Origin: Pseudarthrobacter phenanthrenivorans Sphe3
Lineage (GTDB): Bacteria > Actinomycetota > Actinomycetes > Actinomycetales > Micrococcaceae
Length of the DNA stretch: 64,000 bases
NCBI RefSeq assembly: GCF_000189535.1
Contig: NC_015145.1
Coordinates: 3,720,001 to 3,784,000, forward strand
Direction of reading: 5' to 3'
The first letter of the stretch is position 1. Each line of letters opens with the position of its first letter. This document shows, in pieces, positions 34,501 to 42,499 of this stretch. A program made the translations under genes and the position numbers. Below the pieces are notes generated by a model, which did not search any database, was not told where the DNA came from, and saw only the letters and a program-made list of their open reading frames with translations.

Positions 34501-35281
34501 GGGCGTCCCACCAGTCGCCGGATTCCGGGACGTCGGTCTGGTCGCCGAACACCTGGGGGCTGGCGACGGGAAGGTCGGCGTACCAGTCGTAGAAGGAGGT
34601 CATCACCCCGCCGATGAGCTGGATGAAGCGGGTGCCGACGGCGTGCGAGACCATGGACATCGCCGGGATGGGTGAGAACCCGGCGCAGCGGTCGGGGCCG
34701 TAGGTCTTGATGGTGTTCACATGCGCGGCGGCCGCGATCTCGATGGCTTCCTGCCAGGACACCCGCACCAGGCCGCCCTTGCCGCGGGCCTGCTGGTAGC
34801 GGCGGCGCTTCTCCGGGTCGGCGGCAATCTCGGCGAATGCCAGCACCGGGTCCCCCAGCCGGGCCCTCGCCTCCCGGTACATCTCCACCAGGACGCCGCG
34901 GGCGTAAGGGAAGCGGACGCGGGTGGGCGAGTACGTGTACCAGGAAAAGGCCGCCCCGCGGGGGCAGCCTCGTGGTTCGTATTCAGGACTGTCCGGGCCT
35001 ACGGAAGGGTAGTCGGTCTGCTGCGACTCCCACGTGATGATGCCGTCCTTGACGTACACCTTCCAGGAACAGGAGCCGGTGCAGTTCACGCCGTGGGTGG
35101 AGCGGACCACCTTGTCGTGGCTCCACCGGTCCCGGTAGAAGATGTCCCCTTTGCGGCCGCCCTCCCTGAAGACTGCCCTGCCGTCGTCGGTCTGGTCCCA
35201 CTTTGTGAAGAACCTGCCCAGCTTCAGCATTGCATCGGATGCTGCTCCGTCTACCCCCGCGACAAATCGGTCCTCAGCCAT
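31568..35281 (-). CDS. narG: Respiratory nitrate reductase alpha subunit (Mo-bisMGD)
   Basis: A 1237-residue molybdoenzyme reducing nitrate to nitrite. The FS0 Fe-S ligands are in HGVNCTGSCSWKVY, with the fourth Cys in EPRGCPRGAAFSW. The Mo-ligand Asp is in SFYDWYADLP, and the GFSPIPAMSMVSHAVGTR region binds the pterin cofactor. Length and order match E. coli NarG. No twin-arginine signal is seen, as for cytoplasm-facing NarG. ATG 35281 is chosen; upstream codons remain open but run antisense into the repair gene. It begins the operon narG-H-J-I-K-lipoprotein. No nar regulator lies nearby. Confidence 0.97.
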   Translation of the reverse strand: MAEDRFVAGVDGAASDAMLKLGRFFTKWDQTDDGRAVFREGGRKGDIFYRDRWSHDKVVRSTHGVNCTGSCSWKVYVKDGIITWESQQTDYPSVGPDSPEYEPRGCPRGAAFSWYTYSPTRVRFPYARGVLVEMYREARARLGDPVLAFAEIAADPEKRRRYQQARGKGGLVRVSWQEAIEIAAAAHVNTIKTYGPDRCAGFSPIPAMSMVSHAVGTRFIQLIGGVMTSFYDWYADLPVASPQVFGDQTDVPESGDWWDARYLMMWGSNVPVTRTPDAHWMAEVRYRGTKVVTVSPDYADNTKFADEWLPAQAGTDAALAMAMGHVMLKEFFVDRQVPFFTGYVKQYTDLPFLVRLEKRDDGALTPSKFLTAKDIPAESGAEDAAFRTVLFDKKAGRPSVPNGSMGFRYSRSGEGKWNLDLKGIDPALSLREVSGESAEILLPCFEQADGAGSVLRRGVPVIEVEGQLVTTVFDLMLAQYGVGREGLPGEWAAGYEDAATPYTPAWQEEITSVPAQACIRVAHEFARNAEQSNGRSMIIMGAGICQWFHGDTTYRAILALVMLTGCMGRNGGGWAHYVGQEKTRPVTGWVSLANALDWSRPPRTMIGTGYWYMHTDQWRQDGYSADALKSPLSTGALDGLHTADAIAQSARLGWMPFYPQFDRNPLDLADEAEAAVAAGTAKDAPGYIADALKNRTLNPAIEDVDAPENWPRTLVLWRSNLFGSSAKGNEYFLRNLLGTHNNVLGQDHAEGLKPTHVKWHDKAPEGKLDLLVSADFRMTSTTLLSDVVFPAATWYEKHDLSSTDMHPFVHAFTPAIDPPWETKTDFDTFHLLAREFSRLARTHLGVRKDLVSVPLQHDTPGQLAQPGGIVRDWRQTGIPAVPGQNMPVFSVVERDYTAIADKLAAVGPLADKLGFTVKNVTYKLDGALNRLSHSNGVMLGGAADGRPAMDTDARMAEAILAFSGTTNGMLSVQGFKDLEVRTGRKLADLSEGSEEKFITFAQTQAAPVPVITSPEWSGSETGGRRYAPFTINIERLKPFHTLTGRMHFFLDHDWITDIGEGLPIYRPPLDMNRLFGEPKLGQNGQLEVVVRYLTPHSKWSIHSEYQDNLLMLSLSRGGPTVWMSPADADSIQVKDNDWVECLNINGVLVARAIVSHRMPAGVVYVHHAQERTIDVPKSEATGRRGGIHNSVTRLLVKPSHLIGGYAQLAYAFNYLGPTGNQRDMVATVRRRSQEVQY

Positions 35282-35331
35282 GCTGCCATCGTAGGCACGG
35301 GCTTTCCGGACTACTAGGGTCTTTCGGCTGC

Positions 35332-35359
35332 TTGTGGTTTTGGGCGGGATGGGTATAGC
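35332..35359 (+). promoter_or_regulatory. Candidate promoter for the AlkD-like gene
   Basis: TTGTGG (35332-35337) and TATAGC (35354-35359) are 16 bases apart in the 177-base gap between divergent narG and the repair gene. Transcription would start about 95 bases before the GTG at 35459. No clear promoter for narG was found on the other strand, and no FNR-like dyad was recognised. Confidence 0.35.
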
Positions 35360-35458
35360 TCGCCGGCGGGCCTGCGATCGGCCCTTCCACAGGCTCCTTC
35401 GCAGCCGGCCGTGGAGCCCGTAGGCTGAAATCCGAACAGTGATGAAGGGGAGACAGCG

Positions 35459-36145
35459 GTGTCCGATACGACGATGACCCAGGGCAGTGTGGGAGAACTG
35501 CTGGCCGAGCTGGCCGGACTCGAGGACCCCAGGGCACGCGCGGTGAACGAACGGCATGGCGACGACCATGGCGTAAACCTCAGCAAGCTGCGAGCCATCG
35601 CCAAGCGTCTCAAGACGCAGCATGAACTCGCGCTCGGGCTGTGGGCCACGGGCGACACCGCGGCCCGGCTGCTCGCCCTGCTGGTCTGCCGGCCCAAAGC
35701 GTTCGGGCCGGACGAGCTGGATGAGATGCTGCGGGAGGCCCGGGCGCCCAAAGTGCAGGACTGGCTGGTGGGCTACGTGGTGAAGAAGAGCCCCCACGCG
35801 GAGGAACTGCGCGTGGCCTGGCTGGCCGATCCGGATCCAGCGGTGGCAAGTGCTGGCTGGGCCCTAACCAGCGAGCGCGTGGTGAAGGCCCCTGGCGGCC
35901 TGGACCTTGAGGGGATTCTGGACGTGATCGAGGCGGAGATGAAGGACGCGCCGGACCGGCTGCAGTGGGCCATGAACACGTGCCTGGCCCAGATCGGCAT
36001 CGCGCATCCCGGGCACCGTCCCCGGGCGTTGGAGATCGGCGAGCGACTCCAGGTCCTCAAGGACTACCCCACGCCGCCGGGCTGCACGTCCCCGTTCGCA
36101 CCCACCTGGATCAACGAGATGGTGAGGCGCCAGGACGGCTCCTAG
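35459..36145 (+). CDS. DNA alkylation repair protein, AlkD/HEAT-repeat type
   Basis: A 228-residue all-helical protein starting at GTG 35459, with AGGGGAG upstream. The motifs RAIAKRLKTQHELALGLWATGDTAARLLALLV and KVQDWLVGYVVKKSP, with paired helices, match the HEAT-like repeats of AlkD-family DNA glycosylases that remove bulky or charged alkylpurines. Asp and Trp residues in the presumed DNA groove (W116-like in DWLVGY, D in LADPDPAVASAGW) are present. It is convergent with the LysR gene. Nothing links it to the neighbouring nitrate genes. Confidence 0.8.
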   Translation: MSDTTMTQGSVGELLAELAGLEDPRARAVNERHGDDHGVNLSKLRAIAKRLKTQHELALGLWATGDTAARLLALLVCRPKAFGPDELDEMLREARAPKVQDWLVGYVVKKSPHAEELRVAWLADPDPAVASAGWALTSERVVKAPGGLDLEGILDVIEAEMKDAPDRLQWAMNTCLAQIGIAHPGHRPRALEIGERLQVLKDYPTPPGCTSPFAPTWINEMVRRQDGS

Positions 36146-36154
36146 CAGGAGCCG
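36136..36154. terminator. Short hairpin between the AlkD-like and LysR genes
   Basis: CGGCTCC (36136-36142) pairs with GGAGCCG (36148-36154) around a five-base loop that contains the TAG stop of the AlkD-like gene. It lies between convergent genes only 20 bases apart. The stem is short and no T run follows, so it is a weak candidate. Confidence 0.35.
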
Positions 36155-36165
36155 GGCGGCCCCGA

Positions 36166-37080
36166 TCAGTGGAAATCCGCTGATGAATCCTTCGCCACCT
36201 CCAGGAGCGTGGTCTGGAAGGCGATCTCGGCGGCGGCGCGCACCCTGTCCTGGCGATGGGCCAGAAGCACCCTCCTGGAGGGTGCGGACTTGCCCAGCGA
36301 GACGATGCTGACGCCAGGGTGCTTATTGACGACGGCGGTGCGCGGGGCGAGGGCAATACCCAGGCCCACACTGACCATCGCCTGGGCTTCCTGGTAGTCG
36401 TTGGCATGGAAGGCGATCTTCGGCGTGAAACCGGCTGCCCGGGCGCTCCGTTGCAGCACCTCAACCACCGGGTGCGCCTCTTCGCGGACGATCCATTCCT
36501 CATCCGCCAAATCCGCCATGTCCACCTGCTTGCGCCGGGCCAGGCGATGGTCTTTGCCCACCACCAGGGCGGTTGCGTCCTCGAAGACCGTGGTGAGGGC
36601 AAAGTCTTCTGGATTGATCCGGCTCCATTCGTAGTCCCACAGCAGGGACATCCCCACCTGCCCGTTTTCCAGCATCTCCACGAGATCTTCGAAGCGGCTG
36701 CTGCGGACATGCAGTTCGATGGCGGGATACTGGCGCTTGAACCTGCTGATGACCAGAGGCAGGAAGGACCCTCCCAGTGTGGGGAAGGTACCCATGGTGA
36801 GGCTCCCCCTGTTCAGCCCGGCAATTTCCGCGAGGTCGGCTTCGGCTGCAGCCATCTGCCTGAGGATCCTGCGGGTGTGCGCGGCCAGGACATGGCCGGC
36901 ATCCGTGGGAACCATGCCCCTCGTCTGCCGTTGGAGGAGCGGCTGGCCGATCTCGGATTCCAGCCGCCGCAGCTGTTGCGACACTCCGGACGGCGAATAC
37001 ACATGCTTTTCGGCAGCCGCGGTGATGGAGCCCAACTCCACCACATCCAGCAGCAGCTCAAGCCTTCGAACGTTGAGCAA
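36166..37080 (-). CDS. LysR-family regulator of the tricarboxylate uptake module
   Basis: A 304-residue LysR protein from TTG 37080, which has AAAGGGGAA about nine bases upstream; an in-frame ATG at 37134 would add 18 unrelated residues. The winged helix (LELLLDVVELGSITAAAEKHVYSPSGVSQQLRRLE) is followed by an effector domain at residues about 90-290. It is divergent from the PrpF-family gene over 277 bases containing a TGCAT...ATGCA dyad. A role as activator of the PrpF-TctC-TctAB-Usp genes in response to their substrate is likely by position. Confidence 0.85.
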   Translation of the reverse strand: MLNVRRLELLLDVVELGSITAAAEKHVYSPSGVSQQLRRLESEIGQPLLQRQTRGMVPTDAGHVLAAHTRRILRQMAAAEADLAEIAGLNRGSLTMGTFPTLGGSFLPLVISRFKRQYPAIELHVRSSRFEDLVEMLENGQVGMSLLWDYEWSRINPEDFALTTVFEDATALVVGKDHRLARRKQVDMADLADEEWIVREEAHPVVEVLQRSARAAGFTPKIAFHANDYQEAQAMVSVGLGIALAPRTAVVNKHPGVSIVSLGKSAPSRRVLLAHRQDRVRAAAEIAFQTTLLEVAKDSSADFH

Positions 37081-37242
37081 GGCAGGTTCCCCTTTGAAGT
37101 ATTTGTTCCATCCCCCTGAGGATTCTACTCGCATGCTTCACAAACCGAGCGAAATCGGGGAAAAGCTTCGGCCGGCCCGCGCCGGGGGCACAAGGACAGC
37201 CTCGAAAACGGGATCAGATCCGCAGTCAGATTGAAGTAAAAC

Positions 37243-37256
37243 TGCATCCTTATGCA
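37243..37256. promoter_or_regulatory. Candidate LysR-type binding site
   Basis: TGCAT (37243-37247) and ATGCA (37252-37256) form a 14-base dyad with a four-base centre, close to the T-N11-A pattern of LysR sites. A second dyad, TGCG-TTG-CGCA, lies about 25 bases downstream near 37280. Both are between the divergent LysR and PrpF-family starts in an AT-richer stretch. Confidence 0.45.
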
Positions 37257-37357
37257 CAATTTGGCGTTTGTAATTCATCTGCGTTGCGCATCACACTAGG
37301 TCCTAGCCGAAAGGCGGAATGGCCCAAGGAAGGGCCCAGGAAGGTGTGAAAGCAATC

Positions 37358-38437
37358 ATGTTTAGAATCCCGGCAGCATGGATGCGGGGCGGAACCAGCA
37401 AATGCTGGGTTTTCGAGTGGGACAATCTCCAGGTACCCGGAAAGAGTGTCGACGAGGTTCTCCTGCGCCTGTTCGGCAGCCCGGACAGCCGGCAGATTGA
37501 CGGCGTAGGCGGCGGAACGTCCACCACGAGCAAAGCCGTCATCCTGTCACGCTCTGTCACCGACGGGGCCGACGTCGACTACACCTTCGCCCAAGTAGCC
37601 ATTGAAGAGCAGAAGGTGGACTGGGGCAGCAACTGCGGCAACTGCTCAGCAGTAGTGGCCCCCTACGCGATAGACCGTGGCTGGGTGGAGGCCGGGCAGG
37701 ACAATACCTCCGTCCGGACCCTCAACACCAACACTGACCAGCTCATCCTCCAGAAGGTCCCCACCCCGGGCGGCCGGCTGGAGGATCCCGGAACACAGGC
37801 CATACCGGGGGTCCCTTTCCCGGGCCTCTCAGTGGGCATGGGCTTCCTCGATCCTGCAGGGCGCACCACCGGGAGGCTCTTTCCCACGGGAGAACGGCTC
37901 GAAAAGGTGACGTTCGACGGACGCGAAGTCCCTGCCACCCTGATTGACGCCGGCGCACCCCTCGTCATCCTCGACGCAGCCTCGGTAGGCCTGACCGGCC
38001 ACGAGACTGCTTCCCAGATCGACAGCCAGGCCGCACTCCTGGTCCACCTCGACGACGTCCGCAGGGACGCCGCTGTCCGGATGGGCCTTGCTGCCACCCG
38101 GGCTGAGGCGGAGCGTGCCATTCCCAAGCTCGCGCTCGTGTCCCGGGCCTCAGCGGAGGACGAAGCCGACCTGGTGGTCCGGATGCTGTCGATGGGCAGG
38201 CTCCATCCTGCTCTTGCCATCACCGGCAGCGTCGCCTTGACCATGGCGGCCCAGCATGAAGGCACCGTGGTGTGTGAACTCCTGTCCAGCGATGCCTCAT
38301 CCGGCCTGACCATGCGGACACCCGCAGGGCTGGTCCAGACCTGGGCGGAAACCCGGGACGGGGTCCCCGTGGTGGGCACGCTCCGAAGCGCCCGCCGCCT
38401 GGCCGACGCCGAACTCCTGCTGCCAGCGACCTGGTAA
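37358..38437 (+). CDS. PrpF-family isomerase (tricarboxylate-related)
   Basis: A 359-residue protein with the diaminopimelate-epimerase-like fold of the PrpF family. The opening RIPAAWMRGGTSK is diagnostic; K15 and K59 (TSKAVIL) are the Lys positions and C93/C96 lie in CGNCSA, where PrpF has a catalytic Cys. Relatives isomerise 2-methyl-trans-aconitate or trans-aconitate, or tautomerise oxalomesaconate. ATG 37358 begins at the conserved N-terminus; AGGAAGG is 13 bases upstream, so an in-frame GTG at 37346 remains possible. Genes for a tricarboxylate transporter follow directly, so the substrate is probably a tri- or unsaturated carboxylic acid taken up by it. Confidence 0.85.
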   Translation: MFRIPAAWMRGGTSKCWVFEWDNLQVPGKSVDEVLLRLFGSPDSRQIDGVGGGTSTTSKAVILSRSVTDGADVDYTFAQVAIEEQKVDWGSNCGNCSAVVAPYAIDRGWVEAGQDNTSVRTLNTNTDQLILQKVPTPGGRLEDPGTQAIPGVPFPGLSVGMGFLDPAGRTTGRLFPTGERLEKVTFDGREVPATLIDAGAPLVILDAASVGLTGHETASQIDSQAALLVHLDDVRRDAAVRMGLAATRAEAERAIPKLALVSRASAEDEADLVVRMLSMGRLHPALAITGSVALTMAAQHEGTVVCELLSSDASSGLTMRTPAGLVQTWAETRDGVPVVGTLRSARRLADAELLLPATW

Positions 38438-38516
38438 GCACCAGAACAACAAACTGCCCCCTCAACACCCCAAAGGTGTACATCTGAGGTAGGCACTCAA
38501 CTAAAGGACCTTCTCA

Positions 38517-39728
38517 ATGACGAGCAACAAGTCATCCTTGGAGCCGCCCGGAATCGAGCCCCTGGACGCGACGCACAACCAGGCGGAAGACGGCGAACAG
38601 CCTGAACCGGCCAAACACTCCCGGCGCACCATCCTTGCAGCCGTCGGAGCCTTCGCGCTCCTGGGCACGGCGACCACAGTCCTGGGCGGAAGCCTGCTGA
38701 ACCCGCCCTCCAGCACTGAGGACGGCAATTTCAGCGGGGAAACCCTCGAGTTCCTCATTCCACTCGCCTCCGGCGGCGGCACTGACACCTGGGCGCGCTT
38801 CATCGGTACGGAACTGACGAACTACGTGCCCGGCCGCCCCGGCTTCGCCCCCGTGAACGAAGCAGGCGGCGAAGGCATCCTCGGCACCAACCGCTTCGCC
38901 CGCTCCGCGAAGTCCGACGGGACCGAGATCCTGGTTGGAACAGCCTCCACAGTGGTTCCCTGGGTCCTGGGCCGCTCCGCGGTGAAGTACTCCTTCGAGG
39001 ACCTGAAGCCCATTGTGGTCAACGGCACCGGCGGTGTCATTTACGCGCGTGCCGAAGCCGGAGTGGCCGGTGTGCAGGACCTGATCAACCGGGAAACCCC
39101 GCTGGAATTCGGGGGCATCAGCGCCACCGGCCTGGACATCACCACCCTGGTGGCCTTCGACCTGCTCGAAGCCGACGTGACCAGCACCTTCGGGTTCGAA
39201 GGCCGGGGGCCGGTGAACCTGGCCCTGCAGCGTGGCGAGATCGACCTGGACTACCAGACCACCTCAGCCTATGGGTCGGCAGTGGCCGGCATAGCCAAAG
39301 AAGGCAAGGCCGTTGTCCTCATGTCCTTCGGCCAGCTGGACGACGCTGGAAACGTGGTCCGCGACCCGAACTTCCCTGACGTCCCCACTGTGGCGGAGGC
39401 CTACGAAACCCTCCACGGCAAGAAACCGTCCGGCGAGAAGTACGAGGCCTACAAGACCCTGCTCGGGCTGACCTACACCTACCAAAAAGGGCTCTGGGTT
39501 CCCCAGGACACTCCGGACAAGGCTTACGACCTCCTGCGCCAGTCCAGCGAAAAGCTTGGCGCGGACGCCGGCTTCCAGGAAAAGGCATCCAAGGTCCTCG
39601 GCGGCTACCCCCTCGTCGCGGACACCGGCATGGCAGACCGGGTCCGGGACGCATACCAAGTCAGCGGCTCCGTCCGGTCCTATGTCACAGGGCTGCTCGC
39701 GGACAAATACAACATCCACGTTGAATAA
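38517..39728 (+). CDS. tctC: Tripartite tricarboxylate transporter substrate-binding protein (TctC/Bug)
   Basis: A 403-residue secreted binding protein. An acidic 33-residue N-terminus precedes HSRRTILAAVGAFALLG, a twin-arginine-like signal (R36 R37) without a lipobox. The mature part has FLIPLASGGGTDTWARF and the GTNRFARSAKSDGTEILVG segment typical of Bug proteins, which bind carboxylates between two lobes. AAAGGA lies eight bases before ATG 38517. It is followed after eight bases by the membrane component, so the two form one uptake system. Confidence 0.88.
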   Translation: MTSNKSSLEPPGIEPLDATHNQAEDGEQPEPAKHSRRTILAAVGAFALLGTATTVLGGSLLNPPSSTEDGNFSGETLEFLIPLASGGGTDTWARFIGTELTNYVPGRPGFAPVNEAGGEGILGTNRFARSAKSDGTEILVGTASTVVPWVLGRSAVKYSFEDLKPIVVNGTGGVIYARAEAGVAGVQDLINRETPLEFGGISATGLDITTLVAFDLLEADVTSTFGFEGRGPVNLALQRGEIDLDYQTTSAYGSAVAGIAKEGKAVVLMSFGQLDDAGNVVRDPNFPDVPTVAEAYETLHGKKPSGEKYEAYKTLLGLTYTYQKGLWVPQDTPDKAYDLLRQSSEKLGADAGFQEKASKVLGGYPLVADTGMADRVRDAYQVSGSVRSYVTGLLADKYNIHVE

Positions 39729-39736
39729 GGACCATC

Positions 39737-41707
39737 ATGCTTGACTCCGCAATGGCAGCGCTGGCATCCCTCGCTGACCCCTCCCTCCTCATCATGCTCC
39801 TGATCGGCGTCGTCGCCGGCCTCGTCATGGGGCTTATCCCCGGGCTCGGCGGCACGGGCGCCGTCGCAATCCTGCTGCCCATCACCTTCGGCATGGAACC
39901 GCCCCAGGCGCTGGCCCTCCTCATCGGAGCGCTCGCCGTCGTCCATACCTCAGACACCGTCTCTGCCGTGCTGCTCGGCGCCCCGGGCTCGGCCTCTGCC
40001 AGCGTCACGATGCTTGACGGCTACTCCATGGCGAAAAAGGGGCAGGCGGCACGTGCCCTGACCCTGGCCTTCCTTTCCTCCATGGCCGGCGGCATCATCG
40101 GCGCCATCGGCCTGACCCTGGCAATTCCGCTCGCCCGGCCCCTGGTCCTCTCCTTCGCCAGCCCCGAGCTGTTCATGCTGACGGTCCTCGGCGTGGCGCT
40201 GGCCGCGGTCCTCTCGCGCGGAAACATCATCAAGGGTGTCTCCGCAGGCCTCCTGGGCCTGGTCCTGGGCATGGTGGGAACTTCACCCACTACCGCCGAG
40301 GAACGCTTCACCTTCGGCAGCCTGTTCCTGGGCGACGGCCTGTCGCTTGTGGCCGTTGCCCTCGGAATCTTCGGACTGGCTGAAATCGCATCACGTGCAA
40401 GCCAGCGCCGCGGACAGAAGCAAACGATCACCCTCGGCGGCGGCTGGGGCCAGGGCATCAAGGAATGGCTGACACACTGGACGCAGGTCATCCGCGGAGC
40501 GCTCATCGGCATCTGGGCGGGCGTCCTGCCCGGCGTGGGCGCCACCGCAGGAACCTGGCTGGCTTATGGCCAGGCCGTGGCCACGGCCAAGGACAAGCGG
40601 AAATTCGGCAAGGGTGACCCGCGCGGCATCGTTGGCCCCGAGAGCGCCAACAACTCGGTGGAAGCCGGCGACCTGATCCCCACCCTCCTGTTCGGCATCC
40701 CCGGCGGTGTGCCCTCAGCGATGCTCCTCGGCATGCTCCTCACCTACGGCATCCAGCCGGGCCCTTCGATCATCACCGAGCACCTGGACCTCATGTACCT
40801 GATCGTCTGGTCCTTCGCCATTGCCTCGATCCTCGGCGCGCTGTTCTGCTTCCTCAGCGTCAAGCAGCTGGCAAAGCTCACCAAGGTGCCCTTCGCCGTG
40901 CTGGCCGCGGGCCTCGTTGCCGTGATGCTCCTCGGGTCCTTCCAGGAAGGCGGCCAGCTGGGCGACCTCTGGGTAATGATCATCCTGGGCGTGTTCGGCT
41001 GGCTGCTGAAGTCCACCGGGTTCCCCCGCGCTCCCTTCCTCATCGGCTTCGTCCTGGCAATCCCCCTCGAGCGGTACTACTTCCTCACCGACAGCCTCTA
41101 CGAAGGCTTCGACTGGATGGCACGCCCGGGTGTGCTCGTCTTCCTGGCGATCCTGATCCTGCCGATGGTTTGGGCGTTCATCAAGTTCATCCGCGCCCGC
41201 CGCAAGACCAACCTCGACGACGGCCACCGGGACGAACAGCCTGAGGAGGACGAAGCGCCGCTGAAGAACTCCACCTGGTCCCTGGTGGCAGCCGGCATCT
41301 TCGCCGTCGCCTTCGCCGCAGCACTCATCTCATCCCAGTCCTTCTCAGCCGAAGCACGCCTGGTCCCGCAACTGGTCAGCATCGGCGGACTCATCTTCTC
41401 GGCGATCATGCTGTTCATTGAGATCCGGGCGCGCCTTCGCACCAGGACCGAGAGGGCCGGCTGGACACTTGATGCGGGGTTTGCCCTGAAGACCTTCGCG
41501 TGGATGACCGGCTTCCTCGCCCTCACGGCAATGTTCGGATACCTCATCGCCGTCACGGTCTTCATACCGGCGTTCCTGCTGATCGTGGCCAGGGCACGGC
41601 TCAAGGTTGCCATCATCTACACAGGGGTCCTGTTCCTCGTGCTCCTGGCACTCCCCTCCCTGCTGCCCATCGACCTGCCACAGGGCTGGCTCAACACCCT
41701 GATCTAG
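39737..41707 (+). CDS. tctA: Fused TctA-TctB membrane component of a tricarboxylate transporter
   Basis: A 656-residue membrane protein. Residues 1-500 are TctA, with GLIPGLGGTGAVAILLPITFGM and the second repeat GVLPGVGATAGTWLAYGQA, the inverted repeats that form the transport path; NNSVEAGDLIPTLLFGIPGG follows. An acidic linker (DDGHRDEQPEEDEAP) leads to residues about 520-656, four helices matching TctB. The two are separate genes in most systems, so this is a natural fusion. With TctC it should import a tricarboxylate using a proton or sodium gradient. Confidence 0.88.
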   Translation: MLDSAMAALASLADPSLLIMLLIGVVAGLVMGLIPGLGGTGAVAILLPITFGMEPPQALALLIGALAVVHTSDTVSAVLLGAPGSASASVTMLDGYSMAKKGQAARALTLAFLSSMAGGIIGAIGLTLAIPLARPLVLSFASPELFMLTVLGVALAAVLSRGNIIKGVSAGLLGLVLGMVGTSPTTAEERFTFGSLFLGDGLSLVAVALGIFGLAEIASRASQRRGQKQTITLGGGWGQGIKEWLTHWTQVIRGALIGIWAGVLPGVGATAGTWLAYGQAVATAKDKRKFGKGDPRGIVGPESANNSVEAGDLIPTLLFGIPGGVPSAMLLGMLLTYGIQPGPSIITEHLDLMYLIVWSFAIASILGALFCFLSVKQLAKLTKVPFAVLAAGLVAVMLLGSFQEGGQLGDLWVMIILGVFGWLLKSTGFPRAPFLIGFVLAIPLERYYFLTDSLYEGFDWMARPGVLVFLAILILPMVWAFIKFIRARRKTNLDDGHRDEQPEEDEAPLKNSTWSLVAAGIFAVAFAAALISSQSFSAEARLVPQLVSIGGLIFSAIMLFIEIRARLRTRTERAGWTLDAGFALKTFAWMTGFLALTAMFGYLIAVTVFIPAFLLIVARARLKVAIIYTGVLFLVLLALPSLLPIDLPQGWLNTLI

Positions 41708-41745
41708 CAGTCCACCGCCACTGAAAAGCCATTGGAGAACCAGAC

Positions 41746-42126
41746 ATGACCATACTCGTAGCCTATGCGCCCGCTCCCGAAGGCCGGGAAGCGCTGAATG
41801 AGGGCATCAAGGAAGCACACTTGCGGAAGTCGGATCTCCTGATCGTGAACATCGGCCGGTCCCACCACGACCTCGAAGCGCAGGAAATTGAGCAGTTGGA
41901 AAGCCAGCTGTCCGAAGCCGGGCTCGCCCTGGTCATGGAGTCTTCCGTCCTGGCCGATCCCGGAGACGCAGTAATCCAGATCGCGCAGGAGCGGAACGTC
42001 GAGATGGTCGTCATCGGCTTGCGGCACCGATCCATGGTGGGCAAGCTCATCCTTGGAAGCACGGTGCAGCGGATTCTCCTGGATGCCACCTGCCCTGTGC
42101 TCGCTGTGCGCGCTGACCGGCTTTGA
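41746..42126 (+). CDS. Universal stress protein (UspA family) linked to the transporter
   Basis: A 126-residue single-domain UspA protein. The nucleotide-binding loop reads GLRHRSMVGKLILGST, where the canonical G-x2-G-x9-G(S/T) has His in place of the second Gly; the end VQRILLDATCPVLAVR is typical. ATG 41746 lies 38 bases after the transporter gene and belongs to the same transcript, which ends at the hairpin near 42235. In Halomonas the UspA-type protein TeaD regulates the TRAP transporter TeaABC, so a similar gating role here is a reasonable inference. Confidence 0.85.
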   Translation: MTILVAYAPAPEGREALNEGIKEAHLRKSDLLIVNIGRSHHDLEAQEIEQLESQLSEAGLALVMESSVLADPGDAVIQIAQERNVEMVVIGLRHRSMVGKLILGSTVQRILLDATCPVLAVRADRL

Positions 42127-42234
42127 CCAGGAGCCCAAGCTGCCGGGCCAGGTCCGGCGGGCATGCCTCGATTCCCGCACTCCATCGCAACAGGTAGCCC
42201 GAAGGACGGGCGCGGGACGTACAGGCATGCACGG

Positions 42235-42272
42235 GAAGCAGGGCATTCACAGAATGCCCTGCTTCCTTCTTT
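42235..42272 (+). terminator. Terminator of the PrpF-TctC-TctAB-Usp operon
   Basis: Positions 42235-42247 and 42253-42265 form a perfect 13-base stem with a CACAG loop, followed by CTTCTTT. It lies 109 bases after the Usp gene. Confidence 0.8.
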
Positions 42273-42296
42273 AAGCCTTCTTCCCCGCGCCGAATG

Positions 42297-42368
42297 CCCT
42301 GTGTACAGGGGGAGCAGACCCGGTTAAGTGACGAAGCCCCCGCGCGAGTCTGGCTCCAGCGCGGGGGC
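42297..42368. repeat. Two further hairpins downstream of the Usp operon
   Basis: CCCTG-TGTA-CAGGG (42297-42310) is followed by a larger hairpin, GCCCCCGCGC (42336-42345) with GCGCGGGGGC (42359-42368), whose loop holds an inner GAG/CTC pairing. With the terminator before them they make three hairpins in 134 bases. Neither has a T run. Their function is unknown. Confidence 0.5.
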
Positions 42369-42499
42369 TCCTATGCTTCCGTGTTGGGGAATAACGTGGA
42401 AACAGATAGAAATTTACCCGGTCTTAATCCTGCCAAAGTTCCATTTGGAAGGCTTACCGCGAATCTTGATTCAACTTTGAGCCAGAGGCGATGTGACGC
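42369..42499. other. AT-rich gap without a supported gene
   Basis: This 131-base stretch is clearly richer in A and T than the surrounding DNA and contains a small TTCCATTTGGAA hairpin. Short frames cross it but lack a convincing RBS and protein-like composition. It could be a promoter, a small RNA gene or a remnant; the sequence does not decide. Confidence 0.4.

Noticed and set aside
31682..34675. A 997-codon open frame antisense to narG
   Set aside because: High-GC mirror of a strongly coding frame; no RBS, no domain, and narG matches its family throughout.
35282..35797. Upstream extension of narG, which stays open on the minus strand
   Set aside because: It lies antisense to the AlkD-like gene and NarG homologues begin near the ATG at 35281.
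42336..42368. Riboswitch or tRNA in the third hairpin
   Set aside because: No cloverleaf, anticodon or known riboswitch core could be fitted; only a simple stem-loop is seen.
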